Shown here one piece after another: positions 1-8,235 of a stretch of DNA of 24,890 nt. Within the stretch, counting starts at the first letter, position 1; every line of letters begins with the position of its first letter. The notes under the pieces are model-generated. The model ran no database searches. It was not told the origin of the DNA and worked only from the letters and a program-made list of their open reading frames with translations. The stretch spans positions 1-24,890 of the forward strand of contig CAKTGS010000022.1 in NCBI GenBank assembly GCA_934561485.1, written 5' to 3'. The translations under genes were made by a program, and so were the position numbers. The DNA is from an uncultured Faecalibacterium sp. GTDB lineage: Bacteria; Bacillota; Clostridia; Oscillospirales; Ruminococcaceae.

Positions 1-72
1 CCTCTGTAGCTCAGTCGGTAGAGCAGGGGACTGAAAATCCCCGTGTCATTGGTTCGATTCCGATCGGAGGCA
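1..72 (+). tRNA. tRNA-Phe (GAA), first base outside the window
   Basis: A cloverleaf is readable: the anticodon stem GGGGA/TCCCC encloses the loop CTGAAAA (anticodon GAA, Phe), and the T arm is ATTGG-TTCGATT-CCGAT. The 3' acceptor strand CGGAGGC pairs with the 5' strand CCTCTG only if one G precedes base 1, so the gene is cut by one base at the window edge. No CCA is encoded; the discriminator A is followed by CTTTAAAT. Confidence 0.96.
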
Positions 73-103
73 CTTTAAATCGGCACAGCAATGTGTCGTA
101 TAT

Positions 104-179
104 GCGGCCGTAGCTCATCTGGTAGAGCGCCACCTTGCCAAGGTGGAGGTAGCGAGTTCGAGCCTCGTCGGCCGCTCCA
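104..179 (+). tRNA. tRNA-Gly (GCC), CCA encoded
   Basis: The acceptor stem GCGGCCG/CGGCCGC is perfect. The anticodon arm CCACC-TTGCCAA-GGTGG gives anticodon GCC (Gly). The T arm is GCGAG-TTCGAGC-CTCGT, and CCA is encoded at 177-179. It lies 31 bases after tRNA-Phe, so the two are probably cotranscribed and end at the terminator at 187-226. Confidence 0.97.
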
Positions 180-186
180 ACACGAA

Positions 187-226
187 GCCATCGTTGATGC
201 AGAAATGCAAAGACGATGGCTTTTTT
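187..226 (+). terminator. Rho-independent terminator of the tRNA pair
   Basis: GCCATCGT (187-194) pairs perfectly with ACGATGGC (213-220) and is followed directly by six T residues. It sits just after the CCA end of tRNA-Gly. Confidence 0.85.
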
Positions 227-240
227 GCTGCCATTTTTTC

Positions 241-299
241 GGTAAAAAAGTAAAGGGGCTGTTGCACATCGTTTTAGCCGAACGTGCAGCAGCCCCTTT
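241..299 (-). terminator. Terminator of the AEC permease gene; copy A of a dispersed hairpin repeat
   Basis: A stem of about 16 bp (252-267 with 284-299, one G-U pair) is followed on the - strand by a T-rich run. It starts 12 bases after the permease stop codon. The stem and also the loop recur at 14757-14808, where the element serves the opposite strand. Confidence 0.8.
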
Positions 300-310
300 G
301 CAATTCTATC

Positions 311-1237
311 TTACATCACCATGGTGATCACCAGTGCGCACAGCGGCAGAGTGATGATGCTGAGCAGGGTGGTCAGCACCACGCTGCCGGCGGCATAGCG
401 TTCGTCATGGCCGAACTGCACCGCAAACACCGAGGTGATGGCAGCGGCCGGGCAGCATTCCAGCAGCACCACCACCTGCGTGGCGGTACCATGGAAACCC
501 AGCAGGCCGAACACTGCCAGGCACACGGCCGGGATCAGCAGCATCCGCACGGCGGCAAGCTTCCAGATAGGGCCGCTGCACACGATGCTGCGCAGGTCTC
601 CGGCTGCGATCAGCATTCCGGTGATGAGCATAGACAGCGGTGTGTTGATGCCGGCCAGCAGTTCCAGCGGTTGGGCAACAATGTTCGGGATGGGGATCTG
701 CAGCAGGTAAACCGCCAGCCCAATGACCATGGCGTACAGCACCGGTGTGCGCAGCAGGCTGTGCAGCACCTTTTTCGGGTGGGAACTGCCGCTGACAAAG
801 GCATAGCCCATGGTCCACAGCAGAATGTTGAACACGGTTACATAGGCGCTGGCGTACAGTAGGCCCTCGGAGCCGAACAGGGCCGAAATGAGGGGAAAGC
901 CCATGTAGGCAGCGTTGGAAAAGATGCAGGCAAACCGGAAAATGGGCAGGCGGCTGCTTTTACGGCGAGCCGTAAAAGCCAGCGTGATTGTTGTGCCGAT
1001 CAGAATGGCAAGGATGCTCATGCCAAAGGCAGCCAGCAGGTTGTGCAGGATCTCCATGCTGAACTTCATGCGGTAAGAGTTTATGATCATGGCGGGCACC
1101 ACGATGTAGACCAGCAGATTGGAAAGCGCTTGCTTGTCCGTTGGCTTCAGTACCCCGGTTTTTACGGCCAGTGCGCCGGTGCTGATGAGTAGAAACAGCA
1201 CCGCCACCTGCTGTGCGGTGATCATTGCCAGTTCCAT
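311..1237 (-). CDS. AEC family (auxin efflux carrier-like) permease
   Basis: This 308-residue, strongly hydrophobic protein has the paired half-structure of the AEC/malonate-malate permease family, with about ten membrane helices. The family's broken-helix motif is visible at residues 107-116 (SNAAYMGFPL), and a matching C-terminal stretch runs ECCPAAAITSVFAVQFG. Members export or import small organic acids or amino acids; the substrate cannot be read here. The start was set at 1237 because GGAGG lies 10 bases upstream. The same frame stays open 64 codons further, but that extension is low-complexity and crosses the promoter. The gene is monocistronic, with its own promoter at 1287-1315 and terminator at 241-299. 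Confidence 0.88.
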   Translation of the reverse strand: MELAMITAQQVAVLFLLISTGALAVKTGVLKPTDKQALSNLLVYIVVPAMIINSYRMKFSMEILHNLLAAFGMSILAILIGTTITLAFTARRKSSRLPIFRFACIFSNAAYMGFPLISALFGSEGLLYASAYVTVFNILLWTMGYAFVSGSSHPKKVLHSLLRTPVLYAMVIGLAVYLLQIPIPNIVAQPLELLAGINTPLSMLITGMLIAAGDLRSIVCSGPIWKLAAVRMLLIPAVCLAVFGLLGFHGTATQVVVLLECCPAAAITSVFAVQFGHDERYAAGSVVLTTLLSIITLPLCALVITMVM

Positions 1238-1286
1238 AAATGATTTTCCTCCATCGTGTGTAAAATGTAACGATGCATACAACAAT

Positions 1287-1315
1287 GATATAACACAAAG
1301 AACTGCATTTGGCAA
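1287..1315 (-). promoter_or_regulatory. Sigma-A type promoter of the AEC permease gene
   Basis: On the - strand, TTGCCA (1310-1315) and TATATC (1287-1292) are separated by 17 bases. Transcription would begin near 1280, giving a leader of about 43 bases. That leader contains an inverted repeat, CATCGT (1252-1257) and ACGATG (1270-1275), which could be an operator or hairpin. Confidence 0.55.
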
Positions 1316-1488
1316 GAGGAAAATGCCAGAAAACGGGAAAAGTGCACAGCAAACCTGGCAGGCCGGGAGACTTTCTGAGGACCGTCCGGCAGGGTGGGAC
1401 CCTGCTGCCGAAGGCAATAGGGCGGGCAATGGGATTGGCTCACTTCGTGTCCGTAGAAAAAACTACCGGCCGATCGGCTGCCTGCAAC

Positions 1489-2478
1489 TCATAAGATTAC
1501 ATTTTTGATCAGCAGCGAAATGCTGCCGTCTGCATCGTGCAGGAACTCCACTTCCGATTCCGCGTTCAGCAGTTCGGTGGGAATCTTCACCTCAATGCCG
1601 TTGGCAGTGTGGATGCTACGGCTTTCCATGCGGCGGATGCGGGCGGGGGTCACGGTCACCGGCTGCTCGGCGCGGTCCAGCACATCGCTTTTTTCCACGT
1701 AGTCGTCAAAAGGCACCGCAGCCAGGGGATAGTCCTCTTCCAGCTGGCGGCGCACCTGCTCAATGGACACCTGGTTGTCGTTGTCGGCGGCCTGGCTGGC
1801 GATCATCATGGCAACCTGGGCTTCCACATGCGGCTCTTCCAGGTAGTTTTCCTGCACGGCCTGCACGGCGGCCTCCTGAATGGCCTGCAGCTTTTTCTTT
1901 TCCGGCTGGGCAGTGGCGTACTGGAACACTACGGTGGAAAGGTAAAACTCCTTGTGGCCGTCAATGTCAAATTTCTTTTCCAGCAGGCGCATGGAATAGT
2001 CGGTCAGGTTGATCAGGGCACCCTCTTCCACACGGCCGCTCTGGGTGGGCAGGCAGGCCCGCTGCTGAATAATGGAGTTGACCGGGGCACCCTCCACCGT
2101 CTCAGTGTAGTGGGTGTAGCCGTTTTTGTAGTTCAGCTTCAGAATGCCCAGCCACGGTTCGCCGTCCCGGGTGAAGTCCACTACAGCCAGGTCGGCCCCG
2201 GGAATGGTGGTGTGGGCGTGCATGTAGTCAAACAGCACCCCCGCAATGCGGCAGGAAAGATCCACAAAGTCCTTGTTGTGTTCCAGTTCATTTTTAAAGG
2301 CGGAGTCCGGCAGCGGGCGGCACTGGCGGATCTCATCGCTGGCCAGAAGTTTTTCGATGTGGTTTTGCAGGTAGGCGGTTTTTTCTGCAGTCAGCTCCAT
2401 GCCGCAGCCGCTGAGCACCGGGGTGTCCAGCGTGGTGTCCAGCACATGCAGGATCGCCTGATGAATGATGATCTCCAT
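1489..2478 (-). CDS. Nucleoid-associated protein, NA37/NdpA family
   Basis: This 329-residue soluble acidic protein resembles the 37-kDa nucleoid-associated family (NA37, PF04245; YejK/NdpA in enterobacteria). Family-like features are the opening IIIHQAILHVLD, the central GILKLNYKNGYTHY stretch with the following PVNSIIQQRACLPTQ, and the LINLTDYSMRLLEKKFDIDG segment. The family binds DNA and the nucleoid; its precise role in Firmicutes is unclear. The start ATG at 2478 has a modest GAGG site upstream. It is divergent from the PH-domain gene, and the two promoters share a 140-base gap that contains an inverted repeat. No strong terminator is seen after the stop, only a weak GC palindrome followed by a T run near 1463-1475. 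Confidence 0.8.
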   Translation of the reverse strand: MEIIIHQAILHVLDTTLDTPVLSGCGMELTAEKTAYLQNHIEKLLASDEIRQCRPLPDSAFKNELEHNKDFVDLSCRIAGVLFDYMHAHTTIPGADLAVVDFTRDGEPWLGILKLNYKNGYTHYTETVEGAPVNSIIQQRACLPTQSGRVEEGALINLTDYSMRLLEKKFDIDGHKEFYLSTVVFQYATAQPEKKKLQAIQEAAVQAVQENYLEEPHVEAQVAMMIASQAADNDNQVSIEQVRRQLEEDYPLAAVPFDDYVEKSDVLDRAEQPVTVTPARIRRMESRSIHTANGIEVKIPTELLNAESEVEFLHDADGSISLLIKNVIL

Positions 2479-2510
2479 GGGTCAAACCTCGTTTCACGGT
2501 TGTAAATCTT

Positions 2511-2531
2511 CTGTGCGCTAGTATAGCACAG
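2511..2531 (-). promoter_or_regulatory. Extended -10 promoter of the NA37 gene with overlapping inverted repeat
   Basis: On the - strand TGC-TATACT gives an extended -10 (2520-2528) about 40 bases before the start; no good -35 is seen. The -10 lies inside an inverted repeat, CTGTGC (2511-2516) and GCACAG (2526-2531) with a 9-base spacer, so a dimeric repressor could cover it. Confidence 0.4.
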
Positions 2532-2559
2532 TTTGCGGCAAAAGGCGAGAGTACAAGGC

Positions 2560-2588
2560 TTGTAAAACCCGCCGTGCCATGCTACAAT
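2560..2588 (+). promoter_or_regulatory. Sigma-A type promoter of the PH-domain gene
   Basis: TTGTAA (2560-2565) and TACAAT (2583-2588) are separated by 17 bases. Transcription would start near 2595, leaving a leader of about 27 bases with the AAAGGGGAG ribosome site. Confidence 0.6.
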
Positions 2589-2621
2589 GAGCCTGTATCA
2601 ACAACGAAAGGGGAGTGCTCC

Positions 2622-2999
2622 ATGGAATTTCGGGACAAGCCTATGCAGAATCTGATCCGCATTGCGGAAAAGGACATCTGCAAAACGGCCCAGAAGCTCA
2701 TGCTGGACGGCGAGCAGGTGGTGGGGGCCTATAAAACGGTGCGGGATCAGGTGATCTTTACCACTCACCGCATCATTATGGTGGATATGCAGGGGGTTAC
2801 CGGCACCCGGCAGGAGATCTTTGTGATGCCGTACCGCAAGGTGCTGCACTTCGGCATTCAGACGGCAGGCTTCGGCGACCCGATGCAGGCCTCCCAGCTG
2901 ACGGTCTGCTTTGCAGACAGCCACGAAGCCAAGTTTGGCTTTATCGGGCAGGATGATCTGTTTGCCGTGGCCAATGCCATCAGCCGGTGCATCCTGTAA
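2622..2999 (+). CDS. Bacterial PH-domain protein (bPH_1, PF08000-like)
   Basis: This 125-residue soluble protein has no signal peptide or membrane helix. The pattern GEQVVGAYKTVRDQVIFTTHRIIMVDMQGVTGTRQEIFVMPYRKVLHF matches the bacterial pleckstrin-homology fold (YdjI/YvbH-like bPH proteins): alternating strands, a TxxRIIxVD strand and a conserved YRK. A final helix (DDLFAVANAISRCIL) caps the domain. The family's biochemical role is unknown. The start at 2622 was chosen over an upstream ATG at 2574 because AAAGGGGAG precedes it and the promoter -10 lies downstream of 2574. Confidence 0.82.
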   Translation: MEFRDKPMQNLIRIAEKDICKTAQKLMLDGEQVVGAYKTVRDQVIFTTHRIIMVDMQGVTGTRQEIFVMPYRKVLHFGIQTAGFGDPMQASQLTVCFADSHEAKFGFIGQDDLFAVANAISRCIL

Positions 3000-3004
3000 C
3001 GGCA

Positions 3005-3058
3005 AAACAGCAGGCTCCCTGCCTGGGGGAGATGGTCCGGGCGGGGAGCCTGCTGCTG
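3005..3058 (-). terminator. Hairpin between convergent genes, terminator for the MFS gene
   Basis: CAGCAGGCTCCC (3008-3019) pairs with GGGAGCCTGCTG (3044-3055). On the - strand the stem is followed by TTTTGCC, so it fits the MFS gene ending at 3083. The + strand has no T run, but the same hairpin may help end the PH-domain transcript. Confidence 0.6.
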
Positions 3059-3082
3059 TATACGAAATAGAAAATGGCAAGG

Positions 3083-4243
3083 TTATATGCGGCTTGTTTT
3101 CCGCACCAGCTGCTCGTGCATGACTGCCATGAGCACCAGCATGATCGACAGGTAGAAGGGAAACAGGGCCGGCGTGATGTTGTTGGCCAGCAGGCCGAAC
3201 AGCGGCGGCATGATCAGGTTGCCCACGTAGGCGCTGGCCATCTGGATGCCAATGACGGCCTGCGATTTGTCGGCACCGAAGTGATCCGGCGTAGAGTGGA
3301 TGATGCTGGGGTAGATGGGCGCGCAGCCCAACCCCACCAGAACCAGCCCGGCAAGGGACAGCGCCTGCGGGCCGGGCAGCAGCAGCGCTGCAACGCCCAC
3401 AGCCAGGATGCCCTGGCCCAGACGGATCATCCGGGTGTCGTTGAGCTTCAAGGTAAGAAAGCCGCAGGCACCCCGCCCCACCGTGATGCCAATGTAGAAC
3501 AGGCTGGCAAAACTGGCGGCCGTCTGGGCAGAAACACCTTTGACCAGTGTCAGGTAGCTGCTGGCCCAAAGTCCGGCAGTGGTTTCCAGTGCGCAGTAGC
3601 AGAAGAAGCAGAGCATCACTTCTTTCGCACCGGGCAGGGCAGACACCTGCCGCAGGCTCAGGGCCTGGGCTTCGGTGTCGGCAGAAGTTTCGCTCGGACG
3701 GCTCTGCCACAGCGGCAGGCTGAACACCAGCACAGCTGTGAGCACGATCTGGAACAGGGCAATGTACCGGTAACCGCGGTTCCAGCCCATGCCGCCGGAA
3801 AGCGCCGCTCCCATTACCATGGGGCCTGCGGTGGTGCCAACGCCCCACATACAGTGCAGCCAGCTCATGTGGCGGCTTTTATAATGAAGAGCAACGTAGT
3901 TGTTCAGGGCAGCATCCACGCTGCCGGCCCCCAGGCCGTAGGGAATGGCCCACAGGCAGAGCATCCAGAACCGGCTGGAAACAGAGAAGCCGAACAGAGC
4001 GGCGGCGGTCATGCCCACGCTGACGGCAGTCACTTTTCCGGCACCCAGCAGCCGGGTCAGGCGGTCGCTCTGCAGACTGGAAACAATGGTGCCGAGGGAA
4101 ATAATCATGGAAAGAATGCCGGCAAAGGATACCGGCACCCCCAGCACTGGGTACATGGTGGGCCATGCCGACCCCAGCAGGGAGTCCGGCAGGCCCAGGC
4201 TGATAAAGGCCAGATAGATGATCGGGAGCAAAAGCTGCGTCAT
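3083..4243 (-). CDS. MFS permease (FucP/YfkF-like)
   Basis: This 386-residue protein has about twelve membrane helices and a soluble central loop near residues 195-215 (QSRPSETSADTEAQALSLRQ), a typical major facilitator. The N-terminal LAFISLGLPDSLLGSAWPTM and the GLGAGSVDAALNNYVALHY stretch resemble fucose-permease-type MFS proteins, which move sugars or small metabolites; the substrate is not predictable. The ATG at 4243 was preferred to one six codons upstream because AGAGGAAAAC precedes only the downstream start. The gene is divergent from an AraC regulator, a common arrangement for a regulator and its transporter target. Confidence 0.85.
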   Translation of the reverse strand: MTQLLLPIIYLAFISLGLPDSLLGSAWPTMYPVLGVPVSFAGILSMIISLGTIVSSLQSDRLTRLLGAGKVTAVSVGMTAAALFGFSVSSRFWMLCLWAIPYGLGAGSVDAALNNYVALHYKSRHMSWLHCMWGVGTTAGPMVMGAALSGGMGWNRGYRYIALFQIVLTAVLVFSLPLWQSRPSETSADTEAQALSLRQVSALPGAKEVMLCFFCYCALETTAGLWASSYLTLVKGVSAQTAASFASLFYIGITVGRGACGFLTLKLNDTRMIRLGQGILAVGVAALLLPGPQALSLAGLVLVGLGCAPIYPSIIHSTPDHFGADKSQAVIGIQMASAYVGNLIMPPLFGLLANNITPALFPFYLSIMLVLMAVMHEQLVRKTSRI

Positions 4244-4267
4244 AGGTTGTTTTCCTCTCATGGTGGT

Positions 4268-4306
4268 GTTATACTGGAGCCGTTGACTTCTGATATGATA
4301 ATATCA
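4268..4306 (-). promoter_or_regulatory. Candidate MFS promoter and palindromic operator in the divergent gap
   Basis: On the - strand TATAAC (4268-4273) could be a -10. Seventeen bases upstream the -35 position reads ATATCA, a poor match. That hexamer is one arm of a perfect inverted repeat, TGATAT (4291-4296) and ATATCA (4301-4306) with a 4-base spacer. A weak -35 inside a palindrome is compatible with control by the divergently encoded AraC protein, though many AraC sites are direct repeats. Confidence 0.35.
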
Positions 4307-4403
4307 CGAAATCCACACGGATGATAGAATAAAAACACCTGTTTTATACAACAAAACCGTCTTTGTGGAAGCGCAAATCGTTTTGTGGAAAGGAGGCGGC
4401 TCC

Positions 4404-5348
4404 ATGGCGTTTCAAACCAGCTGCCCGTCTGCTGTTGGCAGCGGACAGGGGCTTTCCTGCGCGCAGGAGATCGTGGCGGATGCCGAAGGGCGGGAGCGGG
4501 TGCAGCACGGCAGTGCACTGTTTCCCATTGCCTGCTATGCCGAAAACCTGAAAAGCTACTCGGTGGCCTGGCACTGGCACGAAGAATTTGAGTATATTCT
4601 GGCGGTCAAAGGCCCCCTGACTGTGGATGTGAACAAGACCCGACAGGTTTTGCAGACAGGGCAGGGAATCTTCCTCAATTCCGGGGTCCTTCATGCAGTG
4701 GAGCAGGTCGAACAGGGAGAAGCCCTGCTCCACTCCGGGGTGTTTCAGCCCCGGCTGGTGGGTGGACGGGACACGATCTTCTGGCAGAAAAGCATCCGCC
4801 CGCTGCTACAGCCCGGCGCACCAGTGTGTTTTCTGCTGGATGCGGGGGTACCCTGGCAGCGGCAGGTGCTGGGCTGCCTGCAGGATGCATGGCAGGCGGT
4901 GGCGGACGAGCCGCCCGACTACGAGAACCGGGTGCGGTATCAGCTTTCCTCCGCGCTCTGGCTGCTGAGCACGCAGTGCGGGGATGGCCGGGTAAAGGTT
5001 TCGCAGCAGGAGCAGATCGCAGCCAAACGCATGAAGCAGATGCTGCGCTTTGTGGAGGAGCATTACGCCGAGGAACTGTCCGTGGAGCGCATTGCCGCCT
5101 GCGTGTCCCTCAGCGAGAGCGCCTGCCTGCGGTTGTTCCGCCAGCTGCTGGGCATCACCCCCATCCAGTATGTCAAGCAGTATCGGGTGGAAAAGGCCGC
5201 CGGGCTGTTGTGCTCCACCCGGCTCAAAACCGGCGAGATCGGGGCCGAATGCGGCTTTGCCGATGGCAGTTACTTTATCAAGTCCTTCCGCGAGATCAAA
5301 CACTGTACCCCGAAGGAGTACCGGCAGAAATTTGTGGAAGATGCATGA
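4404..5348 (+). CDS. AraC family transcriptional regulator with N-terminal cupin
   Basis: In this 314-residue protein, residues 40-100 form an AraC-type cupin: WHWHEEFEYILAVKG, with H57, H59 and E61, followed by GIFLNSGVLHAVE. Residues 210-314 are a complete two-helix-turn-helix AraC domain, ending with the family signature GAECGFADGSYFIKSFREIKHCTPKEYR. Such proteins sense a small ligand, often a sugar or metabolite, and regulate transport or catabolism genes. The start at 4404 has AAGGAGG upstream; an in-frame ATG at 4365 lacks one. Likely targets are the divergent MFS gene and perhaps the MATE gene 118 bases downstream. Confidence 0.9.
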   Translation: MAFQTSCPSAVGSGQGLSCAQEIVADAEGRERVQHGSALFPIACYAENLKSYSVAWHWHEEFEYILAVKGPLTVDVNKTRQVLQTGQGIFLNSGVLHAVEQVEQGEALLHSGVFQPRLVGGRDTIFWQKSIRPLLQPGAPVCFLLDAGVPWQRQVLGCLQDAWQAVADEPPDYENRVRYQLSSALWLLSTQCGDGRVKVSQQEQIAAKRMKQMLRFVEEHYAEELSVERIAACVSLSESACLRLFRQLLGITPIQYVKQYRVEKAAGLLCSTRLKTGEIGAECGFADGSYFIKSFREIKHCTPKEYRQKFVEDA

Positions 5349-5466
5349 GGGCCTGCGGCCCGGTCAGATGCAGTTACCACAGCGGGACGGCGGGGAACGC
5401 TCTCCGCTGGCCTGCCGAAGCTGCTATCATAAAAACAAGTAAGAAAAAGGAGAATCGCAAAAAACA

Positions 5467-6795
5467 ATGCAGCGCAGTTTAACACAGGGGCCGATCACCC
5501 AGGGCATTTTGCTGTTTGCCCTGCCGCTGATGTTCGGCAACCTTTTGCAGCAGATGTACAACATCGCCGACACCTGGGTGGTGGGGCGTTTTCTCGGTGC
5601 GGATGCTCTGGCAGCAGTTGGCTCGTCCTATACCCTCATGACCTTTCTGACCTCCATTCTGCTGGGGTTGTGCATGGGCAGCGGCGCAGCCATTTCCATG
5701 CAGTACGGCAGCGGGGAAGAAGCCCGGATGCGCCAGAGTGTATTCCAGTCCTTTGCCCTCATTGCGGGCATTGCAATGGTGCTCAATGTGCTGGTGTATC
5801 TGGGGCTGAACGGCATCCTGTGGGTGCTGCGGGTGCCGGAAGAGATCATCCCCCTGATGAAGGAATACCTCGTCATTATTTTTCTGGGCATTACGGCCAC
5901 CTTTTTGTACAACTATTTTGCCAACCTGCTGCGTGCCATCGGCAATTCGGTGGTGCCGCTGCTGTTTCTGGCCGTGTCGGCGGTGCTCAATGTGATCCTG
6001 GACCTGGTATGCGTGCTGGTGCTGCACTGGGGCGTGCGGGGCGCGGCGGCGGCTACAACTTTTTCCCAGTTTGTATCCGGCATTGGCCTCGGGGTGTATA
6101 CACTCCGCAAATTTCCGCAGCTGTGCCCCCAAAAGGAGGACTGCCGCTGGGATAAACAGAACCTGGCCAACATCCTGAACCTTTCGGTGATGACCAGCGT
6201 GCAGCAGTCCATTATGAATTTTGGCATCCTGATGGTGCAGGGCCTGGTCAACAGCTTTGGCACTGTGATCATGGCGGCCTTCGCGGCGGCGGTCAAGATC
6301 GACTCCTTTGCCTACATGCCGGTGCAGGACTTCGGCAATGCCTTCTCCACCTATGTGGCCCAGAATTACGGCGCAGGCCGGGCGGACCGCATCAAAAAGG
6401 GCATTCGCAGCGCAGGGCTGTGCAGTGCGGTGTTCTGCATCCTCATCAGTGTGCTGGTGTGTGCCTTTGCGGCTCCGCTCATGGGCATTTTCATCGACCC
6501 GGCTCATACGGAGATCATTGCCGCCGGTGTGCACTATCTGCGCATTGAAGGTGCATGTTACATTGGCATCGGCATCCTGTTTTTGCTGTACGGCTACTAC
6601 CGTGCCGTCAACCAGCCGCAGATGTCGGTCATTCTTACCATTGCTTCGCTGGGCACCCGTGTGGCGCTGGCCTATCTGCTGTCGGCCACAGCTCTGGGCG
6701 TGACCGGCATCTGGCTCAGCGTGCCCATTGGCTGGGCACTGGCGGATGCCATCGGCATTGGGTACTATCTCCGGCATAAGACAAAAACGGTATAA
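5467..6795 (+). CDS. MATE family efflux transporter (first of two)
   Basis: This 442-residue protein has twelve predicted helices, the usual length for MATE exporters. Signature stretches are PLMFGNLLQQMYNIADTWVVGRFLG near residues 20-44 and ANLLRAIGNSVVPLLF before the midpoint, and NSFGTVIMAAFAAAVKIDSFAYMP opens the second half. MATE proteins export cationic drugs or metabolites in exchange for H+ or Na+; the substrate is unknown. AGGAG lies 14 bases before the ATG, a rather long spacing. It follows the AraC gene on the same strand with no clear terminator between, so cotranscription is possible. It ends in a strong terminator. Confidence 0.92.
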   Translation: MQRSLTQGPITQGILLFALPLMFGNLLQQMYNIADTWVVGRFLGADALAAVGSSYTLMTFLTSILLGLCMGSGAAISMQYGSGEEARMRQSVFQSFALIAGIAMVLNVLVYLGLNGILWVLRVPEEIIPLMKEYLVIIFLGITATFLYNYFANLLRAIGNSVVPLLFLAVSAVLNVILDLVCVLVLHWGVRGAAAATTFSQFVSGIGLGVYTLRKFPQLCPQKEDCRWDKQNLANILNLSVMTSVQQSIMNFGILMVQGLVNSFGTVIMAAFAAAVKIDSFAYMPVQDFGNAFSTYVAQNYGAGRADRIKKGIRSAGLCSAVFCILISVLVCAFAAPLMGIFIDPAHTEIIAAGVHYLRIEGACYIGIGILFLLYGYYRAVNQPQMSVILTIASLGTRVALAYLLSATALGVTGIWLSVPIGWALADAIGIGYYLRHKTKTV

Positions 6796-6798
6796 AGC

Positions 6799-6852
6799 AA
6801 TGCCCCGGGTACTGCCAAAAAACTGCAGTGCCCGGGGCATTTTGCTCTTTTT
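6799..6852 (+). terminator. Strong terminator between convergent MATE genes
   Basis: A 17-bp stem (6799-6815 with 6825-6841, one G-U pair) begins four bases after the stop codon and is followed by TTTT and TTTTT runs. The second MATE gene ends at 6868 on the other strand and may share the stem. Confidence 0.85.
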
Positions 6853-6867
6853 GCGTTATGCGGAAAC

Positions 6868-8235
6868 TCAGGCGGCCTGTGCGACTCTGCTGCGGGCACG
6901 CAGCTTGCTGCGCACCACCAGCAGGCAGATCAGGTGCACCAGTGCGGTCAGGATCCAGCTGATGGGGTAGCTGATGTACAGCATGAAGGGGGTACGGTTC
7001 AGCTGGAAGATGGTGGCGATCCATACCAGGCGCAGCAGGCAGCTGCCCACCAGGCTCACAATCATGGGCAGCACGCTGTAGCCCAGCCCGCGCAGGCTGC
7101 TGGCCAGCACATCCATGATGCCGCACAGCAGGTAGGTGCCGCAGATGATGCGCAGGCGCTCCAGCCCGGCGGCCACCACGGCGGCGTCCGAAGAGTAGAA
7201 GTGCAGCAGGGTGCTTCCGGTCAGTGCGGCACCGCCGCCCAGCAGAATGCCGGTGCAGATGGCGCACAGCAGGCAGTTGAGCATTACGCGGTCCAGGTTC
7301 TCATACTTGCGGGCACCGATGTTCTGGCTGGTAAAGGTCACGGCAGCCTGGGCAAAGGCGTTCATGCCGGTGTAGACAAAGCCTTCCACATTGGCCGAGG
7401 CGGAACTTCCTGCCACCACGGTGGAACCAAAGGAATTGATGGCGGACTGAATGACCACATTGGAAAGGCTGAACACGGTGCTCTGCAGCCCGGCAGGCAG
7501 GCCGATGAGCAGAATCTGCTTCAGCGCACCGGCGTGAAAGCCCAGTTTGCGCAGGTCCAGGTGCAATGCGCCCTGCTCCTGCACCAGCATGGCCAGCACC
7601 ATGCAGGCCGAGACCGTTTCACTGATGATGGTGGCCAGTGCCACACCGGCCACGCTCATGGAAAAACCGATGACGAACACCAGGTTCAGCACCACATTGA
7701 TCACACCGGCAGCAGCCAGACAGTACAGCGGGCGTTTGGTGTCGCCCACAGCGCGCAGCAGCGCACTGCTGAAGTTGTACAGCATGTTCATGGGCATTCC
7801 GATGAAGTAGATTTTCAGGTACAGGGACGAAAGGTCGATCACATCCTCCGGGCAGCTCATCAATTCCAGCAGGCCGCGGGCGGCAAAAAAGCCCACGACA
7901 GCCAGCAGAATGCCGCTGACAAGGCCAAGCGTGACCGCCGTTTGCACAGTGTTCTGCACGCCGCGCTCATCCTTGGCACCAAAGCAGCGAGCTGCCACCA
8001 CGTTGGCACCCAGCGAAAGGCCCACGAACAGGTTGACCAGCAGGTTGATCAGGGAACCGTTGGAGCCAACGGCAGCCAGAGCGGTGCTGCCCGCAAAGCG
8101 GCCCACCACCACCACATCGGCGGCGTTGAACAGCAGCTGCAGAATGCTGGAAGCTGCCAGCGGCAGCGAAAACAGAATGATCTTTTGGAGCATCGGCCCG
8201 CTGGTCAGGTCTGCGGAACGGCTGGTTTGTGCCAT
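6868..8235 (-). CDS. MATE family efflux transporter (second, diverged)
   Basis: This 455-residue twelve-helix protein has MATE signatures: LQLLFNAADVVVVGRFAGSTALAAVGS near residues 32-58, SSALLRAVGDTKRPL, and INSFGSTVVAGSSASANVEGFVY at the start of the second half. It is only distantly similar to the MATE protein at 5467-6795, so the pair is not a recent duplication. The ATG has AGGAGGT nine bases upstream. The gene is transcribed from its own promoter (8319-8347) after the glucosidase terminator. The substrate is unknown. Confidence 0.92.
   Translation of the reverse strand: MAQTSRSADLTSGPMLQKIILFSLPLAASSILQLLFNAADVVVVGRFAGSTALAAVGSNGSLINLLVNLFVGLSLGANVVAARCFGAKDERGVQNTVQTAVTLGLVSGILLAVVGFFAARGLLELMSCPEDVIDLSSLYLKIYFIGMPMNMLYNFSSALLRAVGDTKRPLYCLAAAGVINVVLNLVFVIGFSMSVAGVALATIISETVSACMVLAMLVQEQGALHLDLRKLGFHAGALKQILLIGLPAGLQSTVFSLSNVVIQSAINSFGSTVVAGSSASANVEGFVYTGMNAFAQAAVTFTSQNIGARKYENLDRVMLNCLLCAICTGILLGGGAALTGSTLLHFYSSDAAVVAAGLERLRIICGTYLLCGIMDVLASSLRGLGYSVLPMIVSLVGSCLLRLVWIATIFQLNRTPFMLYISYPISWILTALVHLICLLVVRSKLRARSRVAQAA

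Noticed and set aside
5467..8235. Recent inverted duplication of a MATE gene
   Set aside because: The two proteins share only family signatures and differ throughout, so any duplication is ancient or they were acquired separately.
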